Shown here piece after piece: positions 32,362-41,189 of a stretch of 64,000 nucleotides of DNA; the first letter of the stretch is position 1; the number at the start of each line of letters is the position of its first letter. Made by a program: the position numbers and the translations under genes. Source of the stretch: Flavobacterium gelatinilyticum (lineage in GTDB: Bacteria; Bacteroidota; Bacteroidia; Flavobacteriales; Flavobacteriaceae); NCBI RefSeq assembly GCF_027111295.1, contig NZ_CP114287.1, forward strand, positions 2,480,001-2,544,000, in the 5' to 3' direction. The notes beneath the pieces were generated by a model. The model was not told where the DNA came from, did not search any database, and saw only the letters and a list, made by a program, of their open reading frames with translations.

Positions 32362-32679
32362 ATGGAAACTGACAAAATAAAAACATTGGAAGAATTTAAA
32401 GATTTTGCATCTTATCATTTTAGACTGCTCAAACCTGCTCAGGACAAAGACGGGGAATCAGTACGGGAGATAAGATTTTACGGATATTCAGACATGACGA
32501 GTCTGGGAGTGAATCTGATCCGCATGTGTTTGAATATCATTTATTCTGATGAAATTGATAACAGAGAAATATACATGGGTTCTGTTCTGGAACTTGCCCT
32601 TCAGCTTATTCCAAGCGCAGAAATAGAAGTTCTGGATGAAATTTACAGAATGCTAAATGAAAAGAAAGAAGATAAATGA
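32362..32679 (+). CDS. Small paralogue of the preceding gene, unknown function
   Basis: A 105-residue protein starting at ATG 32362, chosen because its opening METDKIKTLEEFKDF aligns with the paralogue's METDEIKKLEDIRRL. A longer frame reaching back to 32287 would overlap that paralogue. The conserved core is EIRFYGYSDMTSLGVNLIRM, and the end LALQLIPSAEIEVLDEI matches too. Tandem duplication is the likely origin. Unknown function. Confidence 0.6.
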   Translation: METDKIKTLEEFKDFASYHFRLLKPAQDKDGESVREIRFYGYSDMTSLGVNLIRMCLNIIYSDEIDNREIYMGSVLELALQLIPSAEIEVLDEIYRMLNEKKEDK

Positions 32680-32830
32680 ATATTGGGCTTATCAATGGTT
32701 TCAATACCGTTTTCATGAACATATTATGTCCATGACATTGAGAGGAAAGCATTTTATCTTTGTTAGAATCAAAAATTGGATTGAGTGATGATAGGTAAAT
32801 TTTACTTATGATCCTCAGCGGATTAGGTTT

Positions 32831-32869
32831 TATATTTGTGTTATCCTACCCAAATTTTGCGCAGGATAA
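32831..32869 (+). promoter_or_regulatory. Promoter and inverted repeat before the recombinase
   Basis: TATATTTG (32831-32838) is a -7 box. Next to it TTATCCT (32841-32847) and AGGATAA (32863-32869) form an inverted repeat with a 15-nt spacer, a possible operator or recombinase-binding site. Confidence 0.45.
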
Positions 32870-32915
32870 AATGATAAAAGTGTTTTAACTTTATAGCAAT
32901 GAATGATTGTGGAAC

Positions 32916-32942
32916 AAAAAAGACCGAGGCTCGGTCTTTTTT
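32916..32942. terminator. Near-perfect palindromic terminator
   Basis: AAAAAAGACCGAG and CTCGGTCTTTTTT flank a single G. It lies between the promoter at 32831 and the small ORF at 32963, so it would attenuate the recombinase transcript. Confidence 0.6.
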
Positions 32943-32962
32943 TAATGAAGAGGAATTGTGAA

Positions 32963-33235
32963 ATGAGAAGTGAAGATGAGAATGAAAGAGGGAAGATGAC
33001 GGCAGAGCAAGCCATGAAAATGCTGAAAGATGAGAATGTAAATGTAACGCTTGAACAAGCAGGAAGAGTATTAGAATTTTTACGACTGCTTGCCAAAGTA
33101 ACGGTTTTAAATTATTTAAAGAAGAAGAGGGATGAAAAAGACAGCAGATTTATATGTGAGAGTGAGTACAGACGAGCAGGCGGAAAAAGGCTACTCTCAA
33201 AGAAATCAAGAGGAAATGCTAAGAAAGTACTGTGA
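32963..33235 (+). CDS. Small protein upstream of the serine recombinase
   Basis: A 90-residue reading frame. Its first 55 residues contain 'MTAEQAMKMLKDENVNVTLE' followed by QAGRVLEFLRLLAKV, a helical module that often precedes serine recombinases in Bacteroidota elements, as I recall. Its last 35 residues overlap the recombinase gene by 104 bp in another frame and look like shadow sequence (ICESEYRRAGGKRLL). Such small ORFs usually stop at or close to the recombinase start, so this copy may have lost its stop. Start could be 32963 or 32996. Function unknown, perhaps recombination directionality or transcription. Confidence 0.5.
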   Translation: MRSEDENERGKMTAEQAMKMLKDENVNVTLEQAGRVLEFLRLLAKVTVLNYLKKKRDEKDSRFICESEYRRAGGKRLLSKKSRGNAKKVL

Positions 33236-34694
33236 GATTAATTCTATTGCGGTAAGAGATATTATTTATGAAGATCATTCTGCAAAAACATTTAACAGAC
33301 CCAGATGGAAACTTTATCTGGCAACAATTAAAAAATACAAAAACAAAACCGATTTGATTCTGTTTACCAAATGGGACAGATTTAGCAGAAATGCAGGTGA
33401 TGCATACCAGATGATTAACACACTTAGAAAACTGGGTGTCGAGCCTCAGGCAATAGAACAGCCTTTGGATTTGTCTATTCCAGAAAATAAAATGATGCTT
33501 GCTTTTTATTTGGCAGCTCCAGAAGTAGAAAATGATAGACGTGCATTAAACACTTTTCATGGTATGAGAAGAGCAAGAAAAGAGGGTCGATACATGGGGC
33601 TTGTCCCTTCTGGCTATATAAACAAAATTACTGAAGATGGTAAGAAGTATATAACTTTTGACCAGCCTGAAGCATCTATCTTAAAATGGTGTTTTGAAGA
33701 AATTGCAAAAGATGTTTTTAATACGGAACAGATTTTTCTTCAGGCAAAAAGCAAAGGACTTAAGACAAGCAAAAATAATTTCTGGAGACAGATCCGCAAT
33801 CCTATTTATTGCGGAAAAATATTAATTCCCAAATACAAAGATGAGGAAGCAAAATATGTAATGGGATCACATGAGCCGTTAATTTCTGAAGCGTTGTTTT
33901 ACCTTGTTCAAGATGTTTTAGATGGACGAAGAAAGAATTTTAGAGCTAAATCTGTAACCTCTGAACCGTTTCCGCTTCGTGGCTTATTTAAATGCCCTTT
34001 ATGCGATAAAATTTTAACTGCAAGCATATCTAAAGGCAGAAACAGCCATTATTCATATTATCACTACTATAAAGGCTGTAATTACAGAATCAGATCATGT
34101 GAGGTTAACCGCATTTTCTATGATCAGCTGAGAAAGTATATTCCAAAACCTGAAACAGAAAAGATCTACATTACAGCTGTCAAAGAATACTTTAATGATT
34201 TCAACAAGGAGGCAGTAGCAGAAAAAAACAGAGTCATTTCTCAGCTGAAAGAATTTGAACAGAAGATTTCCTGCATTAGGGATTTACTGGCTTCAAGAAA
34301 GATCGATGTGAAAGATTACAGCGAAATGAAAACAAATTATGACGGCAAAATTCATCGACTTGAAGTTAAATTAGCGGATTTATCTCAGGAGAATATCAGC
34401 GTTTCGGATTTATTAAAAACAGGAATTAAAAATTTGATGAAACTCAATGAATGCTGTAGTGAAGCGGATTTAACTCATTTCCGAAACATTATCGGTTCAA
34501 TATATCCCGAAAAATTCACAATTGACGAAAAGCAGTTTCGAACCGCAAGAATAAATGAAGTTGTTCAGATAGTTTATTTAATTAATAAGGAATTAGACCC
34601 AAAGAATAACGGGGCAAAGAAGAAAAAATCTTCTTTGCCCCGTCAAGTGACCGCGGAGGGGTTCGAACCCCCAACCCTCAGAGCCGAAATCTGA
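33132..34694 (+). CDS. Large serine recombinase (integrase of the island)
   Basis: A 520-residue large serine recombinase. The resolvase-type catalytic domain (1-150) opens with TADLYVRVSTDEQ, with the nucleophile Ser12. The recombinase domain (about 160-270) has 'LVPSGYINKITEDGKKY'. A zinc-ribbon (about 290-330) follows with CPLCDKIL, then a coiled coil (about 350-430), all as expected for element integration. The last 15 residues, from about 'RQVTAEGFEPPT', are encoded by the antisense strand of the tRNA-Arg gene. The segment just before them is encoded by the tRNA terminator. The native C-terminus may thus be shorter in the free element. Nearby cargo and the tRNA target identify it as the island integrase. 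Confidence 0.9.
   Translation: MKKTADLYVRVSTDEQAEKGYSQRNQEEMLRKYCEINSIAVRDIIYEDHSAKTFNRPRWKLYLATIKKYKNKTDLILFTKWDRFSRNAGDAYQMINTLRKLGVEPQAIEQPLDLSIPENKMMLAFYLAAPEVENDRRALNTFHGMRRARKEGRYMGLVPSGYINKITEDGKKYITFDQPEASILKWCFEEIAKDVFNTEQIFLQAKSKGLKTSKNNFWRQIRNPIYCGKILIPKYKDEEAKYVMGSHEPLISEALFYLVQDVLDGRRKNFRAKSVTSEPFPLRGLFKCPLCDKILTASISKGRNSHYSYYHYYKGCNYRIRSCEVNRIFYDQLRKYIPKPETEKIYITAVKEYFNDFNKEAVAEKNRVISQLKEFEQKISCIRDLLASRKIDVKDYSEMKTNYDGKIHRLEVKLADLSQENISVSDLLKTGIKNLMKLNECCSEADLTHFRNIIGSIYPEKFTIDEKQFRTARINEVVQIVYLINKELDPKNNGAKKKKSSLPRQVTAEGFEPPTLRAEI
34610..34642 (-). terminator. Terminator of the tRNA-Arg gene, inside the recombinase reading frame
   Basis: Perfect 13-bp arms (CGGGGCAAAGAAG and CTTCTTTGCCCCG) with a 7-nt loop, directly downstream of the tRNA in its direction. 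Confidence 0.75.
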
Positions 34695-34721
34695 TATTCT
34701 ATCCAGTTGAACTACGCGGTC
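34648..34721 (-). tRNA. tRNA-Arg (anticodon TCG)
   Basis: Read on the minus strand: acceptor GACCGCG/CGCGGTC with discriminator A, an anticodon stem TCAGA/TCTGA enclosing TTTCGGC (anticodon TCG) and a T-arm GGGGGTTCGAACCCC. The length is 74 nt and the 3' CCA is not encoded. It is the likely integration target of the serine recombinase, whose stop codon lies 47 nt inside this gene. Confidence 0.9.
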
Positions 34722-34740
34722 AGTTTGATTTATGATTTCA

Positions 34741-34785
34741 GATTGTAGATTTTAGATTACTCAATAGAATCTAAAACCTACAGTC
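34741..34785. repeat. TTTTAGATT-type hairpin repeat
   Basis: 18-bp arms with two mismatches and a 9-nt loop, made of AGATTTTAGATT units. The same units flank the four-helix-bundle gene at 43689. It also lies right after the YqeY-like gene and can act as its terminator. Confidence 0.65.
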
Positions 34786-34801
34786 TAAAATCTAAAATTA
34801 T

Positions 34802-35251
34802 TTACGAAAGTAATTTCTTCACGATAGTAGAAATAGTTTTTCCTTCAGCAGTTCCGCCTAATTGAGCAGATGCTAATCCCATCACTTTACCCATTGAAGC
34901 AATTCCTGATGCTCCGGTTTCAGCAATGATTTTTGCGATTACAGCTTCTACTTCCGCTTCGCTTAACTGAGCCGGTAAAAACTTCTCGATTACAGCTACC
35001 TGAGCCAATTCTGGTTCAGCTAAGTCAGGACGGTTTTGTTCTGTAAAGATTCTTGCGCTTTCTTTACGGGTTTTAACCAGTCTCTGAAGTAATTTAATTT
35101 CTTCGTCTTCTTTTAAATCTTCTTTAGATCCCGAAGCTGTTGAAGCTAATAATAGTTCAGATTTAACTGCTCGTAATGCTTCTAATGCCACTGTATCTTT
35201 TGCTTTCATGGCCGTTTTGATTTCGTCCATGATTTTTGCTTGTAAACTCAT
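34802..35251 (-). CDS. GatB/YqeY domain protein
   Basis: A 149-residue member of the YqeY family, recognised by the opening 'LQAKIMDEIKTAMKAKD' and the segments KTRKESARIF and EKFLPAQLSEAEVEA, with the C-terminal glycine-rich MGKVMG. The domain is the tail domain of the GatB amidotransferase subunit and binds tRNA there; a stand-alone copy has no defined reaction. The gene follows ftsZ with a 222-bp gap and a terminator between them, so it has its own promoter. It is next to the tRNA-Arg gene on the same strand. Confidence 0.85.
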   Translation of the reverse strand: MSLQAKIMDEIKTAMKAKDTVALEALRAVKSELLLASTASGSKEDLKEDEEIKLLQRLVKTRKESARIFTEQNRPDLAEPELAQVAVIEKFLPAQLSEAEVEAVIAKIIAETGASGIASMGKVMGLASAQLGGTAEGKTISTIVKKLLS

Positions 35252-35419
35252 CTTATATTTTATTTAAATAAGCCAAATGCTTATGAATTGTTATTGTATT
35301 GAAAGTTTCTTTTAATTCATGCTGAAAGTACTTAAAAAACGTCAGACAGAATAAGATTAACTTTAAAAGTTAATTAAAGAAGTCAAATTTCTAAATTCTG
35401 TGCGAAGATAAAAAAAATA

Positions 35420-35447
35420 ACCCGAAAATTAAATGCAATTTTCGGGT
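35420..35447 (-). terminator. Terminator after ftsZ
   Basis: ACCCGAAAATT and AATTTTCGGGT arms with a 6-nt loop; on the minus strand a T run follows. It ends the dcw transcript. Confidence 0.8.
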
Positions 35448-35473
35448 CATCTTAAATTATTAAGATTACAGCC

Positions 35474-37471
35474 TTAATCTACGTTGTCGTGCAAAAATGA
35501 ATTATTTGAACGCAGCTGTAAATCGTTGTTACTGTCTGTCCCTACAGAAATTCTGGAACTTCCGTTGTTTGACTGCGAATTCGACAAATCGATTCCTAAT
35601 CTTTTATAAGCCGGTTCTTTTTCCAGCTCGTCGATTCTTGAAACGTTATTGTGAAATTTATAATTAAATTCTTTTAGTTTCTTTCTTCTTTCCTCTGCAC
35701 GTAAACGCAGTGTTTCTTCAATTGTCAACTCCATTGGAGAAACCTCCGAAGTTGTTGAAAAATCAGGCTGGCTTGCAAAATCAGCTCTTGATTTTAACGT
35801 AATATTCAATTCTTCCGGAATGGTATCTTCAACCACTTTTTCAACTGGTTTAGATGCCATTAGGTCGTTTTCGACTTCCATGTATTCTTCCAGAGAATAT
35901 TTAATAATTCCTTTATCAGAAAGCTCTGTTACCGGAACAAATGAAACCGGATCGTTTACTTTGATATTTTTAGTTTCGTTTGTTAATTCGAAAACAATTT
36001 TATTATCCTGCTGTTGTTCTGCAGCCGGTTCTTTTTTAACTTCTGGCTCAGATCTGAAAAGCGGCAGATCAAATGAAAAAGTCTGTTGTTGTTCTTCTCT
36101 TTCAAAAGTTCTTTGCTGCTGTACAGGTTTTACTTCCTGCTGGAAAGTTTCGGCTGCCGGAGTCGAAATTTTAAAATCAATATCGGTAATTGGCGAAACG
36201 ATTTCAAAAGTTACATCAAGATTCTTGATAAACTCAGACATTACCACCAATTCCTCCTGATTGATTGTTGGTGTAGATGCTTGTGTTACCGGAGTTTGAG
36301 CTACGGGAGCAACCGTATCTTCCATTAAATCAAATACAATTCTTTCTTCTTGTTTTGCTGCAGGTGTTTCAGCATTTACATCAAAAGAAGTAAGAGTTCT
36401 GTTTGTTAAATTATGAACGCTTCTCTGCTCATCTTCTAACGTGTGAATGATTTTTTTAGGCTCCGTATTTACGATTTCGTTTTGTTGTTCAACATCAAAA
36501 CCAGTAGCAATAATAGTTACGGCAATAGCCTCACCAAGAGTTTCGTCTTCACCAACTCCCATGATAATATTAGCATTGTAACCTGCTTCTGCCTGGATGT
36601 GATCGTTGATTTCCCCGATTTCGTCAAGCGTTATTTCGTTAGACCCAGAAACGATAAGCAACAATACGTTTTTGGCTCCTGTTATTTTATTGTCATTTAA
36701 TAAAGGTGAATCCAGTGCAGATACGATAGCATCTTTTGCTCTGTTTTCTCCTTCTGCCACAGCAGATCCCATAATAGCTGTTCCGCTGTTTGCCAAAACA
36801 GTTTTGGCATCACGTAAATCGATATTTTGGGTATAGTGGTGCGTAATTACTTCGGCAATACCTCTTGAGGCTGTTGCCAAAACTTCATCAGCTTTAGAGA
36901 ATCCTGCTTTGAAACCAAGGTTTCCGTAAACTTCTCTTAATTTATTGTTGTTGATAACAATTAAAGAGTCAACTTGTTTACGCAGTTTTTCGATCCCTAA
37001 AAGCGCCTGCTCCTGACGTACTTTCCCTTCAAACTGAAACGGAATTGTCACGATACCCACCGTAAGGATTTCTCTTTCTTTTGCCAATTGAGCAATTACC
37101 GGAGCAGCACCTGTACCTGTACCACCACCCATACCAGCAGTAATAAATACCATTTTGGTACCGCGGTCTAACATTTTTTCGATGTCAGCAATACTCTCAA
37201 TAGCAGACTGTTGTCCTACATCAGGATTTGCTCCTGCTCCCAGACCTTCTGTTAAATTTACTCCTAACTGAATTTTGTTAGGCACCGAACTGTTCTGCAG
37301 TGCTTGCGAATCGGTATTACAAACTATAAAATCAACACCTTTAATACCTTGTTTAAACATGTGGTTAATAGCATTGCTTCCACCTCCACCTACACCTATT
37401 ACTTTGATTACATTTGATTGGTTTTTTGGTAAATCAAATGAAATACTTCCAAATTCTGAGTTGCTCATCAT
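35474..37471 (-). CDS. ftsZ: Cell division protein FtsZ, long Flavobacteriia form
   Basis: A 665-residue tubulin-like GTPase that polymerises into the division ring. The GTPase core is in the first 320 residues, with the N-terminal 'VIGVGGGGSNAINHM' and the tubulin signature GGGTGTG (about residues 113-119, MGGGTGTGAAPVI). Beyond it, about 330 residues are rich in Gln, Glu and Pro with no conserved fold. Most bacterial FtsZ proteins are near 380 residues, so the tail is long, as is usual in Flavobacteriia. The first codons read MM, so a start three bases later (37468) is possible. It is the last dcw gene, 85 nt after ftsA. Confidence 0.97.
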   Translation of the reverse strand: MMSNSEFGSISFDLPKNQSNVIKVIGVGGGGSNAINHMFKQGIKGVDFIVCNTDSQALQNSSVPNKIQLGVNLTEGLGAGANPDVGQQSAIESIADIEKMLDRGTKMVFITAGMGGGTGTGAAPVIAQLAKEREILTVGIVTIPFQFEGKVRQEQALLGIEKLRKQVDSLIVINNNKLREVYGNLGFKAGFSKADEVLATASRGIAEVITHHYTQNIDLRDAKTVLANSGTAIMGSAVAEGENRAKDAIVSALDSPLLNDNKITGAKNVLLLIVSGSNEITLDEIGEINDHIQAEAGYNANIIMGVGEDETLGEAIAVTIIATGFDVEQQNEIVNTEPKKIIHTLEDEQRSVHNLTNRTLTSFDVNAETPAAKQEERIVFDLMEDTVAPVAQTPVTQASTPTINQEELVVMSEFIKNLDVTFEIVSPITDIDFKISTPAAETFQQEVKPVQQQRTFEREEQQQTFSFDLPLFRSEPEVKKEPAAEQQQDNKIVFELTNETKNIKVNDPVSFVPVTELSDKGIIKYSLEEYMEVENDLMASKPVEKVVEDTIPEELNITLKSRADFASQPDFSTTSEVSPMELTIEETLRLRAEERRKKLKEFNYKFHNNVSRIDELEKEPAYKRLGIDLSNSQSNNGSSRISVGTDSNNDLQLRSNNSFLHDNVD

Positions 37472-37556
37472 CTTTTTGGTTTTTTGAAATTCTTATTTAG
37501 TACATTTTTTACTTCTTGACTTGGGGCAAAAAGTAATTCCTTTTCTCTCTCTATTA

Positions 37557-38966
37557 TTATTCAGCGTTGTCTAAAAAATCTTTGATTTTGTCGACATATC
37601 TGTCAAAAAATGATCTTCTAATTTTTGTTTCTGTAGATTCTGCCCCAGCTTTCACTGTTCTTGTTTCTACAGTTTTTTCCTCGACAGCTTCTACTCTTTC
37701 AACGTAGTTTTCTTCTACTTCGTATCGCTGTACCGGCGGAGTTACGTTTTTATACACCACTTTTGGCTGTTCGTTAACCAGCTCCATTCTTACAGCACTT
37801 TGTGTACTGTTTTCGATACTGTTCATTACTAAACCAACAGCAGTTGCAAATAACGGACTTGAAATTTCTTCGCTTGAATTTCCTGCCAGATGCTCGTTTG
37901 GATATCCAATTCTGGTATCCATTCCTGTGATGTACTCAACCAACTGCTTAATATGCTTTAATTGCGCACCGCCTCCTGTAAGAACAATTCCTGCAATTAA
38001 CTTCTTGCGTGGATCTTCGTGTCCGTAGGCTTTAATTTCTGCAAAAACCTGTTCTACAATTTCCACCACACGAGCGTGGATAATTTTAGAAAGATTTTTT
38101 AATGAAATCTCTTTTGGTTCTCTTCCTCTCAGCCCCGGAATAGAAACAATCTCGTTGTCTTTATTTTCTCCCGGCCATGCTGATCCGAATTTTATTTTTA
38201 AAAGTTCGGCTTGTTTTTCGATAATCGAACAGCCTTCTTTAATATCATCTGTAATTACATTTCCTCCAAAAGGGATTACGGCTGTATGACGGATAATACC
38301 GTCTTTGAAAATAGCCAAATCGGTTGTCCCGCCCCCAATATCGATAAGCGCAACACCGGCCTCTTTTTCTTCCTGGCTCAAAACCGCATCTGCAGAAGCT
38401 AATGGCTCTAATGTTAATCCAGATAATTCAATTCCTGAACTCTGAATACATCTGCCTACGTTTCTGATAGATGAAGCCTGTCCCACTACAACGTGAAAAC
38501 TGGATTCTAGTCTTCCGCCATACATTCCGATTGGTTCTTTAATCTCAGACTGTCCGTCGATTTTAAATTCCTGAGGCAGTACGTGAATAATTTCTTCTCC
38601 CGGCAGCATTGCCAGTTTATTTACCTGATCGATTAAAAGCTGAATATCTTTTTCGCCAATTACTTCTTCGGGATTGTTACGGCTGATGTAATCTGTATGC
38701 TGAATACTTCTGATGTGTTGTCCGGCAATACCCACAACAACATCTTTTATTTTATATCCTGAATTATTTTCTGCTTCAAGTATCGCCTGTTGAATTGACT
38801 GAATAGTCTGCGTAATATTATTTACAACTCCTCTTGCAACTCCCAGACTTTTGGATTTGCCAATACCCAAAATTTCCAGTTTGCCATACTCATTTTTCTT
38901 GCCTATCATGGCAACTATCTTTGTCGTTCCAATATCTAGACCTACTGCAATATTATCTTTTTCCAT
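37557..38966 (-). CDS. ftsA: Cell division protein FtsA
   Basis: A 469-residue actin-like ATPase that tethers FtsZ to the membrane and recruits later division proteins. The phosphate 1 motif is IAVGLDIGTTKIVAMIG, the phosphate 2 motif is VALIDIGGGTTDLAIF, and the adenosine motif is 'AGIVLTGGGAQLKHI'. The C-terminal amphipathic helix (FFDRYVDKIKDFL) is the membrane anchor. A linker of about 60 residues between core and anchor is longer than in E. coli. It begins 6 nt after ftsQ and precedes ftsZ. Confidence 0.96.
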   Translation of the reverse strand: MEKDNIAVGLDIGTTKIVAMIGKKNEYGKLEILGIGKSKSLGVARGVVNNITQTIQSIQQAILEAENNSGYKIKDVVVGIAGQHIRSIQHTDYISRNNPEEVIGEKDIQLLIDQVNKLAMLPGEEIIHVLPQEFKIDGQSEIKEPIGMYGGRLESSFHVVVGQASSIRNVGRCIQSSGIELSGLTLEPLASADAVLSQEEKEAGVALIDIGGGTTDLAIFKDGIIRHTAVIPFGGNVITDDIKEGCSIIEKQAELLKIKFGSAWPGENKDNEIVSIPGLRGREPKEISLKNLSKIIHARVVEIVEQVFAEIKAYGHEDPRKKLIAGIVLTGGGAQLKHIKQLVEYITGMDTRIGYPNEHLAGNSSEEISSPLFATAVGLVMNSIENSTQSAVRMELVNEQPKVVYKNVTPPVQRYEVEENYVERVEAVEEKTVETRTVKAGAESTETKIRRSFFDRYVDKIKDFLDNAE

Positions 38967-38972
38967 TTTCTA

Positions 38973-39695
38973 TTATTTAGTGCAAACTACTTGTTCCGTA
39001 AACCTAAGGTCAATTTTACTGTATTTATATAACGAACTATCCAAAACAGCCTTTTGAAAAAAGGCTTTATAGTTTCTAAATTTTCTGTCAACATTCATTG
39101 TACGGCCAAAATCTATGAAGTAATCATAGTTTCGGTTAAACATTTTTAGGCTGCCATTCGGCATAATTTGAATGGCAATGATGTTTTTTCTCAAAAACGC
39201 ATCGTCGTAAATTGTGCGAAATAAAGCAGCTAAATCTTCGTTATTTTTTTCATTTATTGCCCCTGAAACAAGAGGAACTCGCGCCGTAAAATTGTCTGAT
39301 AAAGGCATTTTATTTCCTTCATAGTCAATATAAAAAGAGCTGACACCATCATAAACTCTTGCTATGGGTGTCTTCTGTTTTACTACCGCTTTCAGAACCC
39401 CGTCAATACTTACAAAAACATCCGACTTCTCGATCATGTCCTGTTCATTGAGGGTTTTCTCTATTTTATTCAAATCTACTTCATCTTTTCTAATACTGGA
39501 AGCCTGTTGTTTATTTTCTATTAACAATTTATTAACCGCTTCAGGCTTGATGAAAAGCGTATTTTCACCTACAAAAACGACCATAGATTTTTTCAGTTTT
39601 CTGTCTCCGTTTCGATGCTGAGCGAACGAATATAAGAACAAAACAAGGCCTAAAATGAGTACTAATCGAATGTTTGTCCAATTAAATATTTTCAT
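38973..39695 (-). CDS. ftsQ: Cell division protein FtsQ
   Basis: A 240-residue single-pass membrane protein (helix at about residues 10-24), with the rest in the periplasm: a divergent POTRA-like part and a beta domain. It sits between murC and ftsA, the usual ftsQ location, and overlaps the 3' end of murC by 14 bp. Sequence similarity to FtsQ elsewhere is weak in this phylum, so identity rests on topology, size and position. It scaffolds FtsL-FtsB and FtsI. Confidence 0.85.
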   Translation of the reverse strand: MKIFNWTNIRLVLILGLVLFLYSFAQHRNGDRKLKKSMVVFVGENTLFIKPEAVNKLLIENKQQASSIRKDEVDLNKIEKTLNEQDMIEKSDVFVSIDGVLKAVVKQKTPIARVYDGVSSFYIDYEGNKMPLSDNFTARVPLVSGAINEKNNEDLAALFRTIYDDAFLRKNIIAIQIMPNGSLKMFNRNYDYFIDFGRTMNVDRKFRNYKAFFQKAVLDSSLYKYSKIDLRFTEQVVCTK

Positions 39696-41031
39696 TTAAA
39701 ATCTTTTTGATTGACGGTACCATTTCTCCAATATCACCAGCTCCTATTGTTACAATTACCGGCGCATCACTGGCTTTGATTTCTGCTGATAATTTTTCTT
39801 TTGTAACAATTTTTTTGTTCGAATTTGTCATTTTTCCCAACAGCCATTCTGATGTAATTCCTTCCATAGGAAGTTCTCTTGCAGGGTAAATATCCATTAA
39901 AAACACCTCGTCAAACTGCGATAAACTTTCTGCAAATCCATCGGCAAAATCCCTTGTTCTGCTGAATAGATGAGGCTGGAAAACAGCCAAAACTTTACGT
40001 CCCGGATACAATTCCCTAACAGCTTGATGTACAGCATTTATTTCTGTTGGATGATGTGCATAATCATCTATATAAACTAATTTTTCTGATTTAATCTGAT
40101 ATGAAAAACGTCTTCTGATTCCGTTAAACGAAGCAAGTGCTTTTGCAACAGCATCTGTTGTTGTTCCGTATGTTTTTGCCATTGCAATTGCCATTAACGC
40201 ATTCATCAGATTGTGTTTTCCCGGCAGTCCAAAACGAAGGTCTTTCATGATTTCTGACGGCGTCTGCACATCAAAAACATAACTTCCGTCTTCAATTCTA
40301 ACATTGTATGCTTTGTATACCGCGTATTCATTTATCGCACACTGAACGCCTTCAAGAGGCAATTCTTTGGTAATGAATAACTTGTTTCTATCTTCTACTT
40401 TTGAGGCAAATTCAACAAATGAAGCCTGAATTGCATCGCTGGTTCCGTAAATATCCAAATGGTCTGCATCCATAGAAGTTACACACGCAATATTGGGGTG
40501 TAAATGCAAAAACGAACGGTCAAATTCATCTGCTTCTACAACGGTTACAGTTTTACCGTTTCCAATTAAGTTTGAGTTGTAGTTTTCTACAATACCGCCT
40601 ACAAATGCCGTAACATCGGCACCGCTTTCATGTAAAATATGCCCTAAAATACTGGATGTTGTGGTTTTACCGTGTGTTCCGGCTACTGCAAAACTAAAGG
40701 TGCCTTTTGTAATGATCCCTAAAACTTCGGCACGTTTTTTAACCTGATAATGTCTTTCGATAAAATAATTCCACTCTGAATGTGTCATAGGTACAGCCGG
40801 CGTAAAAATAACCAGTGTGTTTTCTACATAATAGTCAGATGGAATTAAACTGATATTATCTTCAAAATGAATATCAATACCGCTTTCAATCAATTCACTT
40901 GTAAGCATGGAAGGCGTTTTATCATAACCGGAAACATTTTTCCCGATATGCTTAAAATAACGAGCCAAAGCACTCATCCCGATGCCTCCGATACCTATAA
41001 AATAAACGTTTTGTATTTGATCTAAATTCAT
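39682..41031 (-). CDS. murC: UDP-N-acetylmuramate--L-alanine ligase
   Basis: A 449-residue Mur ligase that adds L-alanine to UDP-MurNAc in the cytoplasm, the first amino-acid step of peptidoglycan. The N-terminal dinucleotide-like domain begins VYFIGIGGIGMSALA, the ATP-binding P-loop is GTHGKTTTSS (about residues 116-125), and the central domain contains 'VVEADEFDRSF' and ITSMDADHLD-like sequence. The C-terminal domain carries VYIDDYAHHPTEI, with the conserved DYAHHP. Its end overlaps ftsQ by 14 bp. Confidence 0.96.
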   Translation of the reverse strand: MNLDQIQNVYFIGIGGIGMSALARYFKHIGKNVSGYDKTPSMLTSELIESGIDIHFEDNISLIPSDYYVENTLVIFTPAVPMTHSEWNYFIERHYQVKKRAEVLGIITKGTFSFAVAGTHGKTTTSSILGHILHESGADVTAFVGGIVENYNSNLIGNGKTVTVVEADEFDRSFLHLHPNIACVTSMDADHLDIYGTSDAIQASFVEFASKVEDRNKLFITKELPLEGVQCAINEYAVYKAYNVRIEDGSYVFDVQTPSEIMKDLRFGLPGKHNLMNALMAIAMAKTYGTTTDAVAKALASFNGIRRRFSYQIKSEKLVYIDDYAHHPTEINAVHQAVRELYPGRKVLAVFQPHLFSRTRDFADGFAESLSQFDEVFLMDIYPARELPMEGITSEWLLGKMTNSNKKIVTKEKLSAEIKASDAPVIVTIGAGDIGEMVPSIKKILNENI

Positions 41032-41189
41032 TTTAAATTTGTTTTTCAGACTTGTTTACCGTCTTACGTTTTTTTGTAAGAATCTAGCAATTAACTCTTT
41101 GCGTTTTCTAAAGTCTTTTCAAGCCTAAATTGCCTAAAATAGCCTTCTTTTTTACTATCTGCGTTGTATAATTTTCGTAAAATATTATA

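Noticed and set aside
14554..34694. Prophage or conjugative element
   Set aside because: No capsid, terminase, tail, relaxase or coupling protein genes were seen; only a serine recombinase, regulators and defence-type cargo.
35820..36260. 146-residue plus-strand frame within ftsZ
   Set aside because: Antisense to the low-complexity tail of FtsZ, with Ser/Cys-rich composition from repeated codons.
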